Made by a program: the position numbers and the translations under genes. The notes beneath the pieces are model-generated. The model saw only the letters and a program-made list of their open reading frames with translations, was not told the origin of the DNA and made no database searches. A stretch of 64,000 nucleotides of DNA from Burhinus oedicnemus (lineage: Eukaryota > Chordata > Aves > Charadriiformes > Burhinidae), in contig VFFE01007650.1 in assembly GCA_008921705.1 (NCBI GenBank), forward strand, positions 680,748 to 744,747, read 5' to 3'. Position 1 is the first letter of the stretch. Each line of letters opens with the position of its first letter. Positions 10,941 through 22,780 of the stretch are shown one piece after another.

Positions 10941-13900
10941 TTAAGGACAAGTCCTTTACCAGACACAATGAGAAGAGGGAATGAGAAAAGTGGCTTGAAG
11001 TTAGTGTTCTGCTTCCAGAGCTGAAAGCCAAACCTGCTCCTGGCATGTCTTCGAACAGCCTGGGGGATGCACTAAATAATTCTGGCTTTATGCCGGCTAA
11101 TGACTCATGTAAGCATTCTTATCACAAAGGGACTTCAGCAGAAGCCAAGGATCAGACCTTATTTGTGTATCTGCATGAGTGACAGCAGAAAGGAACGAAG
11201 CAATTCTTCATCTTCTTTTTCTATAGGTAAATGTTTATCTTGTTCAATGAAATGTCTTGCATGGGATGCAACTAGGCATCAGCTGTTCGTTCTTAAAATA
11301 TCTTTGGAGTTGTAAACAACTTACATATGCAAGTCTTCCACAAATGAATCTGTGAGAATTGAGCAGAGCATGTCATTTTTAGAAAGAATGTGAACTTTTT
11401 CGAAATGGGAATGATTAAACTTCGAGCCATAAACCCTTAAAACTCCTTCACTTTAGAAAGTGTTGGATATTGCCATCCCTAAGGAATGGGAGTTGAAAAA
11501 AATGTGCAACTCTGCTCTACATATGTAATATTTTGTGTCATCATGGTGAGTATGAAAGACCTGGCACATCATTTGGAGCTGAGGAAAATTAGCAGTATAT
11601 ACAGCACAGTTTAGCCTGTTCTCATAACTTCCATGCAGAAGCAAGGTAGGATGATGTTTCCTAAAACATGGTTTTCAACACTGGAAGGTAGGCTCAAGGT
11701 AATATTAGTTGTGTATAACGAACAGAAGCTTGTTTTATATATGCCCATTAACTAATGCAGAGGTTTTTTTGTATGGCTCAAATGAGGTGGCTTTTTGTGA
11801 TGCTGTTACCCATGTGAAGTTCAAAACTAAAATCCAACAGTTCCTTTCCAGATTATTTTGTTTTAAATAGATGACTTTATTCTAAACTGTAAGAGAAACA
11901 CTTTTTTTTTTGGAAAGACAGGCTCCGTGTTTACTTTAAAAATTATTTTTCAGCTTGGTTTAATCAGGATGAGCTGTGAAGTTAGCTTCTTCCTATTGCA
12001 ATGAAGATTTTAGTGTCCAAGAGAAAAATTTTCTTTAAATACTCATTTTCTTTGAAGGAAGAGGGAATGCTGAGAGTGAATATAGGTTAATATTTCTTAA
12101 TTTTAGTGGCAAATGAGAATTGAACGGCTGGTTGCTGTAGAGATTTTTTTCCAATCATATTTTTATATTAATTGTGGGGTTTTTTCCCACTCGCAGTCTT
12201 TCAGAAGTGATGTTATACATCTGGAGTTTTGTTATATTTTTTGGAAGATGAACATAAATTTCTATTTCATATAAAATATAGACTAATTTTTAGTTGCTAA
12301 CTAAAGCAAAACATTTCTTTTTATTGCTGTCCAGCAATGACCTCTGACTGGGATAAGCTGCATGACTCCAAGGCAAGCCTTCAGCCTACTTTTTCCAGGA
12401 CCTTGAAGGAAGGCGTTGTGAGGCAGAATTAATACAAGTCTCAAGCTATAAGAACAGAGGGAAAGCAATGTTGTCTCATCCTTCAAGTGAGAAAGTTACA
12501 TGAGAGGAAGAGGACATCATGGAAGCCAAACTTGTGGGGGGGAGTGAAAGCCATTCCAATCCTTGACAAACCTCTCTGAACTTCTGGGAAGGTAATGAAG
12601 GTGAATTTGGGTGCCAGCAGAGCATTATGCCCTGGCTCCAGGTTATAGTTCTGCCTCTATAGTTTACCTCTATAGTCTGCAAATGTGAGTTTTCAGACTG
12701 TTTATTTTTTTAATATTCAGGTGGTTTACTTTCTCTTTTCCTGCTTGACTTTTAGATTGTTCATAAAAAAGCAGCATATGCAAACCTTCTCTGGTTTTTT
12801 TGCAAATAAATGCAGAGCTGTGAGCATGCACCATGTTATATCCACACAGAGATGCCCTCAACTTTGCACAGTGCTGTATACTGTGCCATTAATAGAATAT
12901 AATTTTGTGTTAATCCTTAAAAGATGTAGAGAGCTGAAGATAGCAAAATGTAATTTTCAATAAATAAAGCATTGTCAGATCTCCATTTAGTAAGCAATTT
13001 GATCAATAATACCATGTGTCTGGAAATAAAAGACGACCAAAATGCCATATCACATAAAAGAAATCCCAAGAAGAAAATTTAAAACATGAACCTAAGGTCA
13101 CAGTATAGACATCTGCTTTTAAGTTTTTAGCACTTAACAGCTTCAAATGACACCTAAAAACCAATAAAATCATACTTTGCTGTCAGTTTGCAGAACTTCT
13201 TAAAAACTTCTTCAGATGCTATGGATTATTTAAATCAATACCTTAAACTTCTGTTCCACTTTGAACCTGATGCTCTTCATGTTGCGATCTATTTTTAGTC
13301 AGGTGTCTTAGTACATTCTCAGTTTAATTTTATGTTAGTGATAATAGGTTATAAAGAGTGTGTAATGAGAATGAGAGAAGGAATTGGCAAAGCAAGGTTT
13401 AGGAAGGCAAAAGAAGGAAACTTGTCACCTCCAGGAAAGAAAGTAATATTTTTGTTTGTAAAGAGTCTTTATCAAGAGATAATGTAAAAGTTGAAAACTG
13501 AGATGTGTGAAAATTGCAAATGTTTGCAATCCCTGTAGATGTTTTACCTGACAAAGTGAAACATCAAAGGGATTGTCTTTCTAACTCCTCCTCCAGTAAA
13601 GGCCTCATGATCACTCACAGACATTTCAAAAAGTGGGCAAAGTGGGTGAAGTCAGGTCCCATTCTCAATGAGCATAGGGATTCAAAGGTTGTGATTCAAT
13701 AGTAAATTTAAATAAGAGGTTTAAAATTTCTTTTTACTTTAAAACTTTCAGTTTCATTCAATTCCAGACTGAAAAGAATCTTGAGAAACATAAGAGAAAA
13801 GACGTACATTCACAAGAAATTAACTAAAATATACAGACAAGTATTTGTTCATGTAAAAGCTCCTACCAGTGTGATATGAGAGTGCAAACAAAATAATAAA

Positions 13901-15944
13901 ATACTACACAATAATAAATGCTTGTAAGAAGTATAAAATACTTGCAAGCAACCGAGCAGTTTAAGGCTCCTATTCAAGGCTCAGAATAAAAGTGTATGGC
14001 CAACTGGAAAAGACTCTTAAAGGACCAAATCAAAAAGATTCAGTGAAGCAGTAGAAGAGACATTCTTTGTCCAAATGAAAGAATCACAAGAGAAAAAAAT
14101 CGAGCTTTACTGGAGTAAATTGCTATAGCATAAAAGCAAATTATAAGATGTCGATGTATCTTTAAATACATTAGATGCAGGAAGCCTGGCAGAAGTCTGA
14201 GATATAAAACAGATGTCAGGGTCGTCCATGGTGGACAAGTTGAACAAATCCTTTGTGTTGGTGATAACTACAGAGCATCTGAAGAAGGATATCTTCCACC
14301 CTGAACTCTCTAAAAACTTCAGAATTAGGTCGAACTCAAATGTCAATGGAAGTATTTTTGAAAAATTAGAAGCAAATAATGAAAATAGTATTTGGTAAGG
14401 GATGATGGTGAAGTATAAACCCCAGACTACTTCTAAACTATCTGACATTGTGGGGGATGCTGCGAGATGAAGGCTTACTTCATACTGGTTTTGTTTCTCA
14501 CACTCTCCCTCAGGACGTGCTACTAACCTCTGTCAGATATGGGATATGGGGACAGATGAAACTGTAGTCTTAACTGATAATGGTTGTGACATTCTTCTGC
14601 ATTTGCCTCAGAAAACACAGCAAATATTACAGCTACTTTGTCATTTAACGTTTTTCTTATTATTCATATGACTTTGTTATTAGGATGAAAAAAAGCAAAA
14701 AACTTCATCTATCAGTGCTAAGGCAGTAAGCTTGTCAGTTGTTGCAACAGCCCTTGTGGTGGTGGTTACAGTATTTTATCTGTAACCAGAAAGAAAAGTA
14801 AAGAGGAAGAAATAAAGGGAAAGGAAAGTAAAGGTGCTTATGGAGTAAGCCTTATGTACTGATGTTTAGTTATTTGGAAGCTAGCTTTGTGAGTTTTCTA
14901 ATTGTGCAAAGATCAAGGTTACAAATTTTATGATACTGATTAATAAAAAGATAGAACATTTGGAACTTATATCTGTAATAATCTTAACTTTATTTTTTGT
15001 TCATTATATGAAATCCAAATTTTCTGTGTTATAAAAAAAGAAAAAAAGCTTTGGCTCATAAATTAGAAGAAAATCAGTGTGCTGAAGGTAGAGGAAATTC
15101 ACTATACACTTTAAATATCAAACTGCTAAATGCTTCAAGTTGTTTTTTTGGTAGTTCAGTGGTAGCTCAGCCTGCCTCATGTCATTAACGTTCATAAAAA
15201 TTTATAAATACCCTGAAACACTTGTTCCTGGTAGGCAAAAAATTTTTGTGTGAGGAAGAACTGTCCTTGTCTTACGCACATAATGAACCCTTTTCCTGCC
15301 TCTGATTTGCTGCCTTTATTGTGGTGAATGGTTCAGATTGCTGTCTGACCAGAGCAAATTGTGATTAATAATGACCTTTTGCTATCTAAGACCCCCCATG
15401 CACTTGAGAGCGACAATATATAAGCTGAGAAGTGCTTTGGATGAGTAATGTGTATTTGATGACTCTTGTGTTCCTCACACCTCTGAAAATGCTTTAGTTG
15501 AATTTTAGCAAATTATACCTCATTGTATGAAGCAAGCCCATGGGATTAAATGAAAACTTTTTTGGGAAAGGAAGTTTCCCAAAACCCCAGCCATTGGCAA
15601 CAATTGTTGGATACAACATAAAAAGTGCTAATAGTAACTTGAAATCTGAATAAAGTAAATTCATGATGTTTATTGAAAAGTCTGTCTGAGCTTTGCTTCA
15701 AAAACGCTGAAGCACTTTGCTCATCTCAGTTTTTCTGCTGTGCACCGATACGCACTGATTGTCTCAATGTAGGAGGGAACCTTTGAAACTGCCTGCTAAA
15801 TGGCACAGTGACCATTAAAGTACTGTATGAAACCACAGATGTGGGGGATCTGTGCTCAGTAAAAATAATTTTTTAGTAAGAGTTAGTAAGAGGGAAGAGC
15901 TCTAAAGATTACTGTGCCTTACACCTAGACCACTCAACTTTTAC
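10941..15944. other. No gene seen; single-copy A+T-rich DNA
   Basis: About 5 kb without a supportable gene. The segment near 14107-14448 is open on both strands but shows no protein family features. A short perfect hairpin lies at 15560-15584. Confidence 0.55.
15560..15584. repeat. Perfect 10-bp inverted repeat, 5-nt loop
   Basis: TTTTGGGAAA and its exact complement TTTCCCAAAA are separated by GGAAG. There is no coding or repeat context that suggests a function. Confidence 0.75.
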
Positions 15945-16435
15945 TGGTGAGAGGAAGGGAGGGTGTTTGCCCTTTTCGTATAACTGGGATACGATATTTG
16001 AAAGCACAGCGGGAATGTACTCTCAGCCCGAGAGTAACTGTTGGTGGTGATGTCTGTGATGTGGAGAGGGAGAAAGGGAGCACTGACACCTCCAGACAAT
16101 GCCTCCCTCTGCTCTGGCTCTGCTGTTGCAGGGCTGGCGTCTCCTCTGCAGAAGGCAGTCCTGGAAGAAAGAGATGGTCCCACAGCCGGCTGGCCAGCAG
16201 GACTGTGCAACTGGGATGGGGTCTCTCAGGGAGAGGGCACTGGTGGGCTATGGACCAGGGACACTGGTCCTACTCTCACCTGTTGCTGCGTGGAGCAAGA
16301 GAGGGAAAAGAGCAGAGGCAACAGAGCCTCCACTAGGAGACTGGAACGGTAAAGGTGTCTGGGCATGACTCAGCTCAGTGCCTGCAGTTCTGGAGATCCC
16401 TCTTCCAGTACCTGGTGACTTCCAAACCATATCTT
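15945..16435. other. G+C-rich patch, open in several frames
   Basis: This patch is distinctly more G+C-rich than its flanks and lacks stop codons over 80-130 codons in several overlapping frames on both strands (for example plus frames at 15947-16336 and 16041-16352, and a minus frame at 15941-16210). When many frames are open together, the cause is usually composition and not coding. No family was recognised. It could be an old retroposon or a regulatory patch. Confidence 0.35.
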
Positions 16436-16935
16436 TTTAACTTTCCTATAAATCAGACAATTAAATTTGAAAAAATAATTATCATTCTGAGCTTGATACA
16501 TGCCCTTGAATTATTAAATACTGTGTCTTTAATTGTTTTCTATGTAGGTGATGTATGTTTTGCAGTTCACATCACAAATATATAGATAATTTGAAGACTT
16601 CTATCAGTACTTGGGGGACTCCAAAATCTGTAAGAACTCTTTTTCTATTGCAACAGTTCCCTAGGAAAATCTGCTAGTGAGCATGTGCCATAGGAGCTGT
16701 GGTAATTGCTTCAAGTAGCCATGTGCTTATTTAATGCCAAGATGATGTCCTATGGATCCAATGAGTTCTCTGTGCCTTACCTGAGTGGGCATGAATGTGC
16801 CAGTTGACAGCTTATGGATGCTGTCACCTTTTAAAAATCAGTATGGCTCCATCCTTTGTTTGAGAAAGAGAGGGTTTAGATGGCCATGGTTAAAGGTTCA
16901 TTCTCTTCAGGGGGCTGGTTATAAATAGAGCTCCT

Positions 16936-17046
16936 TGGGGTCTCCTTCTTTGGAGGTTTTCAAGACCTTAAGAGTCAAACTCCTAAGTAACCTCGTCTGA
17001 ATTCAGTGTTGGCCCCGCTTTGAGCAGGATTTTGGACTTGATGACC
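16936..17046 (+). mobile_element. CR1 LINE 3'-end fragment, plus strand
   Basis: The stretch GGTCTCCTTCTTTGGAGG, followed by CGCTTTGAGCAGGATTTTGG and ACTTGATGACCT, matches the 3' untranslated end of avian CR1. It is a short, diverged, 5'-truncated piece, and its octamer tail has been lost or replaced. Confidence 0.75.
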
Positions 17047-20000
17047 TTATGCAGGAGAGGACATTCTGCTGTGGGTCCCGAGAGGCTGTGACAGCTTAGT
17101 CCTGGGGGGCCACAGGATGCAATATAGACCCCTGTTTATACAGTCCTACTGGCTAGATCAGGCTGATCTTATCTTAGCATGGTGGCTTTTACGGGTCTCA
17201 TTCTTGGATGTCTAAGTCTTCTTTTTAACCTAATGAACTGATGTTATTTATGACAAAAACCTGAAGAAAACAGGAAACATAAATTTTTTCCCTTGAGTAG
17301 GAGAACCCCAGAATGGAAGGCTCATTAATTCAGTTTGCATCAACGACATGGCTAATCATTACTAGCATTTTTATGACTGTTTCATGGCAAGGATGATATC
17401 ACTGAAAATTACTTTGGGTGAATCATTTAGATGAAGTAGGCCAACACTTACCTTCCTTTTTTGTTATAAATTTTATTTAATGGGTATTTTATCTGCCTTA
17501 TTTACTTCAAGATATGTATGTGGATGAACATTTTCTTGATATCTCACTATCACTTACAGATTTTTTCTTTCCAACAAGAGAGATGGGAACACCCGTCATA
17601 CTAAAAAGGAGGAACGCAAGAACAAGAGTAGATTATATGGCCATAGTCTCACATGATGATCAACAGGAAATATTACCTTAATCTCTGCAAATCCACTCAA
17701 ATAAAGGAGCTGACATAGTATGAGTGGGAATCAACTCATGGTCTGTCTATCTAATATCCTGTTTCTGACGATGAGTCATATCAGTTGCTTTAAAAGGAAA
17801 TGTGGAAAACTAAAAAAATGGTTTATAGGTGCTGAAGATTATATCAGAAAAAATTCATGTTAATCTCTGGTAGTTACAGATTTGTTTAGCCTTCTAAAGT
17901 ATTTTTTGGACATTGATAACTATCGTAACTCTTAATCTGTTTAAGTATCTGCTCACTTTCCTCTCTGAGAATAGGAATGTGAAATATTCATAAGCAAATC
18001 CTGAAGCCAAATGGAAGACCTTGACTCTCCTAGTCTTATGGAAAATAACAGTGGTATTCCTTATAATTTACAAACATTTCCCAATACACACTAATTTTAA
18101 GATGCCTTTGATACCACCCTATGCAATTTAAAGAAGTACAGCTAGTCATAACTTTACCTTTTTCAGTTTATTCATTTCTCTCTCATATAAATAATCAGAC
18201 TCAGGTGAGACCAGAGCACATGTACATACATGTATACATGCACATCCACACCTTTCCCTGAAGACTAAATTTGCTGATCTTCCTGTAGGAACTGAAAAAC
18301 ATCTGCTAAATATTTTCTGCTCAATGAGAAATGAATCGTGGGTGTTTTAACCTTTGCTTTTTCAGCCACTGAGTGATGTTTATTCTGCGTATTGTTAGAA
18401 CATGAAATCATGCTCTTCTTTGTGATTTTTATATTGCTTTAATATCTGATATTAGACATACTATACCAATTAGTCACTATCCTCAAACTGCTTCCCTCAT
18501 TGCATTGAGTTGTTGAGTCAAAGATTGAGATAGTAGGAGACAGTATTAAAAAGAAAAATCAGAGAGACTCCTGGGAAATTTGAGATATTGTTCGGACTTG
18601 AGAAACTTGCCCCAAAATACCTTCAGTCTAATGATTTTACCATTTGCATCTCCCTTTTCTAAGGAGATTGTGACATCTCTAGCTCCGGGCAACAGGTTCT
18701 GGGAAAGGTGAGACTGACACAATTACACTAGTGACTGTTAATTCCTGACCTCAAGTTACCAGCATACATCTGCACTGACAGACAGAGCCTGGCATGCATG
18801 ATGCCTTAGTTCGCTCCCCTAAGGGCTTACTGTTCTTTCGTCATAATGAGCAGTTCTGACAAGTGTGGACTGAGATAGCAGGTATCTTGCAAGTGACACT
18901 GAACTGGAAACTCCCTGAGAGCAAAGAACCCGTGTCAGAACTAGGCAAAATGTGGCAGAATTTCACCTTTCCAGATTAACACTACCAAGGTCTTACCGGT
19001 ATGCACAAAACAGCGCAACGGCTGGCAAAATGTTCTTAATGCAGGCACATCTGTGATATAAATGATAGCTTTTCTACTGTAAAATTAAGAAGCAGCCTGC
19101 AAGCAGCAGGCCCAGCCTGCATGAGCCGCATCTCTCATTCTCCTGTCCCTTGCTCTGGATCTCCTGAGCTGCACTGGAGCCTAGAAGCACTGACAGTCCT
19201 GCATGCGGTCCTGACTGATGTGAAATGGGGGCAGACGCAAGACTGTGCAGCCACCCTGATCCCTGCCCTACTCTACACAAGACCTGTATCCGCTCCTGTC
19301 TTTTGAACAATACAGTTTCTTGATTAAACACACAGCCAAAGCATGCCCCTCAGGGACCTCTGAATTCCTGAGAAGTCCTGATTTTTTTGCTCTTTGCCAG
19401 AGGCAGAAAGAAACTTAAATATCTTGTGAAGTTCTCTGTAGCGAGGGGAAGCAACTAAGCCTTCCAAGTTATGATGGTATATTGCACCAGTTCTGCCATT
19501 TCGCTGCAGAAAAGACAGAACTCTGTGTCAGGGGCTGAGCAGCGTTCAGGTCAGTGATGCCTGCCAAGAGGAGGATGCAATTAGGAAGGTCTCTCGTGAG
19601 CATTGACCTTATCGTGAAAGGCTTTAATGGTGCTCACCTTGAAATGAAAAAGGAGGCTGATAGGGAAGCAAGAAGAATAATCAGTCTCCTGCCTAGGCAA
19701 AGAGTTCTTCCCTGACAGGGAAGCAAATGAGTGGGAAGGAAGGAGGCTAGCAAAAGGATTGTGATAGGGGTTTGGGGCAACTGAGACAGGTTGCATGCTG
19801 TGTGTGATGACAATTAAATATGTTTAAAAAGAAGGAAAAGGAGGATTAGCCTACTGTATAAAACCCTAAACTAGGAGACATAGTGTACATAAGCATTCAG
19901 AAACATTCAGAAGTGGCAGAAGTATTAAATCTATAACAAAGGCCTCCTACCTTCCAGCTGTCAAGCTTTTAACTGTTAAATATGTGTTTCAAAAAATGAA

Positions 20001-20626
20001 CCAAAATGGTCTTTAGGCAATTTAATTAATATTTTCTGCTCTATTAAGTGGTTCCTCTTGATAGAGCCTCTGTTCTTTGTTTCTGTTAAGGTCACCTTTT
20101 CCTGGCTGTCCAGCAATTACAATCTTCTCTCCCAGTTCAATGACCTGTGATATCCTTTATAAATTAAGTTTTAAGTGGAATATGAATCTTCCTGTCAAAC
20201 AAAGTCCAGGTATGGATAATATATGTTCTTAAAAAGTAATTATTTGGTACATTCATGAGCTAAATAGTCTAGGAAAGTGGGAACCGCTGACTTTTTTTTA
20301 AAAACCACAAGGTGAAGGAGAATACAATATTGCTTATAAAAAAGTGTCTTATTAAATTTATATTTGAGACACTAGAAAGAAATTAAAGGCTCAATCCTTG
20401 AAGTCAATGGGATAATTTATAACATATGATATAGCGTTTTGCTGACCTGGGCTGCAAAGTTCAACAGTCAGCACCTTGAAGTACTTGCCTAGGAAACAAT
20501 GCGGTAGGAATAAATAAAAAAGTAAATTATTTTAGTTTCATTTTACCTTACACAAAAAAGTTATATTTTGGAGGTCTATTAACTTTTGGGCTGATACCTT
20601 GAATTGTTTTTTATCCTTTTTTTCAG
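17047..20626. other. No gene seen; single-copy DNA
   Basis: About 3.6 kb without recognisable genes, RNA genes or repeats. An alternating purine-pyrimidine stretch near 18220-18242 is short. Confidence 0.55.
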
Positions 20627-20789
20627 CTCTTTACCTACAATCAGTTGTAAGAAGAGAAGCTGAAGGGGAAAGCGCCATTCTGAGTAGTTTCTCTCAAAAT
20701 ACTATAGTTTGCAGCACAGGACAGTGGTGGCAAAATTTTTTAGTTCATGGAAGAAGTGCGTTTTTCTTGTTTACTCTGGAAGATATAAG
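20627..20789 (+). other. Exon-like segment, function unknown
   Basis: A strong pyrimidine tract ending TTTTTTTCAG stands just before 20627, and AAG|GTAGGC gives a plausible donor at 20789-20790. The 163-bp interval is open in one frame and encodes about 54 residues, including the stretch VVRREAEGESAILSSFSQ. I do not recognise the peptide. No partner exon was found, and acceptor-donor pairs at this spacing occur by chance. It could be a non-coding RNA exon or nothing. Confidence 0.15.
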
Positions 20790-21350
20790 GTAGGCGGTTC
20801 CCCTCTGCATGATGCCAGCAGGGGAGGCCTGGTACTGTGCAACATCCTGAGGAGTCCTCCTGGCCTGGTCCCAAATGCCTTGTACACCAATGCCTGTGGT
20901 TTCCTGGACTCAGCATGCATATCCCAGAGACTCCAATTCAGCTTCATTACTCCTTCGTATTCACTCAGATGATGGCTTCAGACCCAACCTATCTCAAAGA
21001 CATTGACTTTTCCATAGTTCACCTTTTTTGCAATGGCTGGCTCAAGGTTTCTTATCAATGTTGGTAGAATTTCATTCTGTCAAAGATAAAGTGGACGCTT
21101 CAAACACCATCCTTTGTGAGCCATTCATGGTGTTCAGACCTGGCAAACTGCTTGGACCATAAAGTATTAGTGGGCCTGATTTTGTGTCTGCCTCCACTCC
21201 CATTCCCCTGCCCTTGCTAAAAGCTAAAAGTTTTGGTGTAATTAGTCCCCAAAAAAGCAATAGATCTTCCTGCCAACTTCATCTTCATGATGACTGAGTT
21301 CCCTGCCATATAGCTGAGGGATGAAAAAAATGCAGACATTTTTGGGCAAG
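20790..21350. other. No gene seen
   Basis: Single-copy sequence up to the CR1 insertion. Short frames here show no family features. Confidence 0.55.
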
Positions 21351-22780
21351 CATAGAATCATAGAATGGTTAGGGTTGGAACGGACCATAAAGACCATCTA
21401 GTTCCAAACACCCTGCCATGGATAGGGGTACCTTCCACTAGACTAGGTTGCTCAAAGCCCCATCCAACCTGGCCTTGAACACTTCCAGGCATGGGGCCAT
21501 CCACAACTTCTCTGGGCAACCTGTTCCAGTGTCTCACCACCCTCACAGTAAAGAATTTCTTCCTAATACCTAATCTAAGTCTTTTTCAGTTTAAAACTAT
21601 TACCCCTTGTCCTATCACTACACTACCTGAGTAAGACATCCTCCCCATCTTTCTTGGAGGGCCCCTTCAGATACTTGAAGGCTGCTATAAAGTCTTCCCA
21701 GAGCCTTCTCTTCTCCAGGCTGAACAATCCCAACTCTCTCAGCCTGGCTTCATCGGAGAGGTGCTCCAGCCCTCTGATCACCTTTGTGGCCCTCCTCTGG
21801 ACCCACTCCAACAGGTCCATATCTTTCCTGTGCTGAGGGCTCCAGACTTGGATGCAGTACTCCAGGTGGGGTTTCACAAGAGCGGAGTAGAGGGGCAGAA
21901 TCACCTCCCTCGGCCTGCTGGCCACACTTCGTTTGATGCAGCTCAGGATGTGGTTGGCCTTCTGGGCTGCGAGTGCACACTGCTGGGTCATCTTGAGCTT
22001 TTCATCAACCAACACCCCCAAGTCCTTCTCCTCAGGGCTGCTCTCAATCCGTTCTCCACCCAGCCTGTATTTGTGCGTGGGATTGCCTCAACCCATGTGC
22101 AGGAACTTGCACTTGGCCTTGTTGAACTTCATGAGGTTGGCACGGGCTCACTTCTCATGCCTGTCCAGGTCCCTCTGGATGGCATCCCTTCCCTCCAAGC
22201 ATGTTGACCACTCCACACAGCTTTGTGTCATCAGCAAACTTGCTGAGAGTGTACTCAATCCTGCTGTCCATGTCACCAACAAACACATTAAACAGCACCC
22301 CTCCCAATAACGACCCCTCAGGAATGCGGCTTGTCATTGGTCTTCACTTGGACACCGAGCCATTGACTGCAGCCCATTGAGTGCACCCATCCAGCCAAAT
22401 CCTTATCCACTGAGTGGTCCACCCGTCAAATCCATGTCTCTTCAATTTAGAGACAAGGGTGTTGTGTGGGACAGTATCAAATGTTGTGCACAAATGCGGG
22501 CAGATGATGTCAGTTGCTCTTCCCTTATCCACCAACACTGTAACCCCATTGTAGAAGGCCACCAAATTTGTCAGCCGCAATTTGCCCTTAGTGAAGCCAT
22601 GTTGGCTGTCACTGATCAGCTCCTTATTTTCCATGTGCCTTAGCAGAGTTTCCAGGAGATCTGCTCCACGATCTTGCTGCGCACAGAGGTGAGACTGACT
22701 GGCCAGTAGTTCCCTGGGTCTTCCTTTTTTCCCTTTTTAAAACTGACAGTTGTGTTTCCCCTTTTCCAGCCACTCTGCTT
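21351..22780 (-). mobile_element. CR1 LINE, 5'-truncated copy A
   Basis: This copy runs on the minus strand. Its 3' end carries the diagnostic octamers (CATAGAAT twice on the plus strand at 21351-21366), followed by the conserved CR1 3' untranslated region. Going 5' it covers the ORF2 C-terminal tail and most of the reverse transcriptase, then stops at about 22780 where similarity is lost. This is the usual 5' truncation of a target-primed LINE insertion. CR1 makes no clear target-site duplication, so none was expected. Its 22164-22740 part is nearly identical to 30078-30656 of the larger copy at 29310-32612. Confidence 0.95.
21438..22780 (-). pseudogene. CR1 ORF2 remnant (reverse transcriptase and tail)
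   Basis: This is the decayed C-terminal part of the CR1 ORF2 polyprotein, which in active elements supplies the endonuclease and reverse transcriptase for target-primed reverse transcription. Readable blocks on the minus strand are the RT fingers and palm (22344-22634, with HGFTKGKL and [13 protein letters not shown]), the motif-C block (22155-22337, with KFADD intact), and the tail (21623-22021, with [18 protein letters not shown] and [18 protein letters not shown]). The motif-A Asp is gone (CPHLCTTFD where the family has an acidic residue four places after the R-A-T-D-I block), and the Trp codon after GSVSK is a stop. The ORF2 stop is at 21438-21440. Further frame breaks make it non-functional. 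Confidence 0.93.

Noticed and set aside
14213..14398. Frame ending at a TGGTAAGG donor-like site
   Set aside because: An in-frame stop lies just upstream, no acceptor with a pyrimidine tract precedes it, and the peptide matches nothing known to me.
15947..16368. Several overlapping plus-strand frames of 80-130 codons
   Set aside because: All three plus frames and one minus frame are open together, which points to G+C content and not coding.
18210..18245. CATGTACATACATGTATACATG alternating stretch
   Set aside because: Short and imperfect; such TA/CA-rich palindromes are common by chance in this composition.
21761..22310. Plus-strand frames of 125-148 codons over the CR1 copy
   Set aside because: Antisense shadows of the CR1 ORF2 remnant. 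The same pattern appears over the copy at 29.7-30.3 kb.
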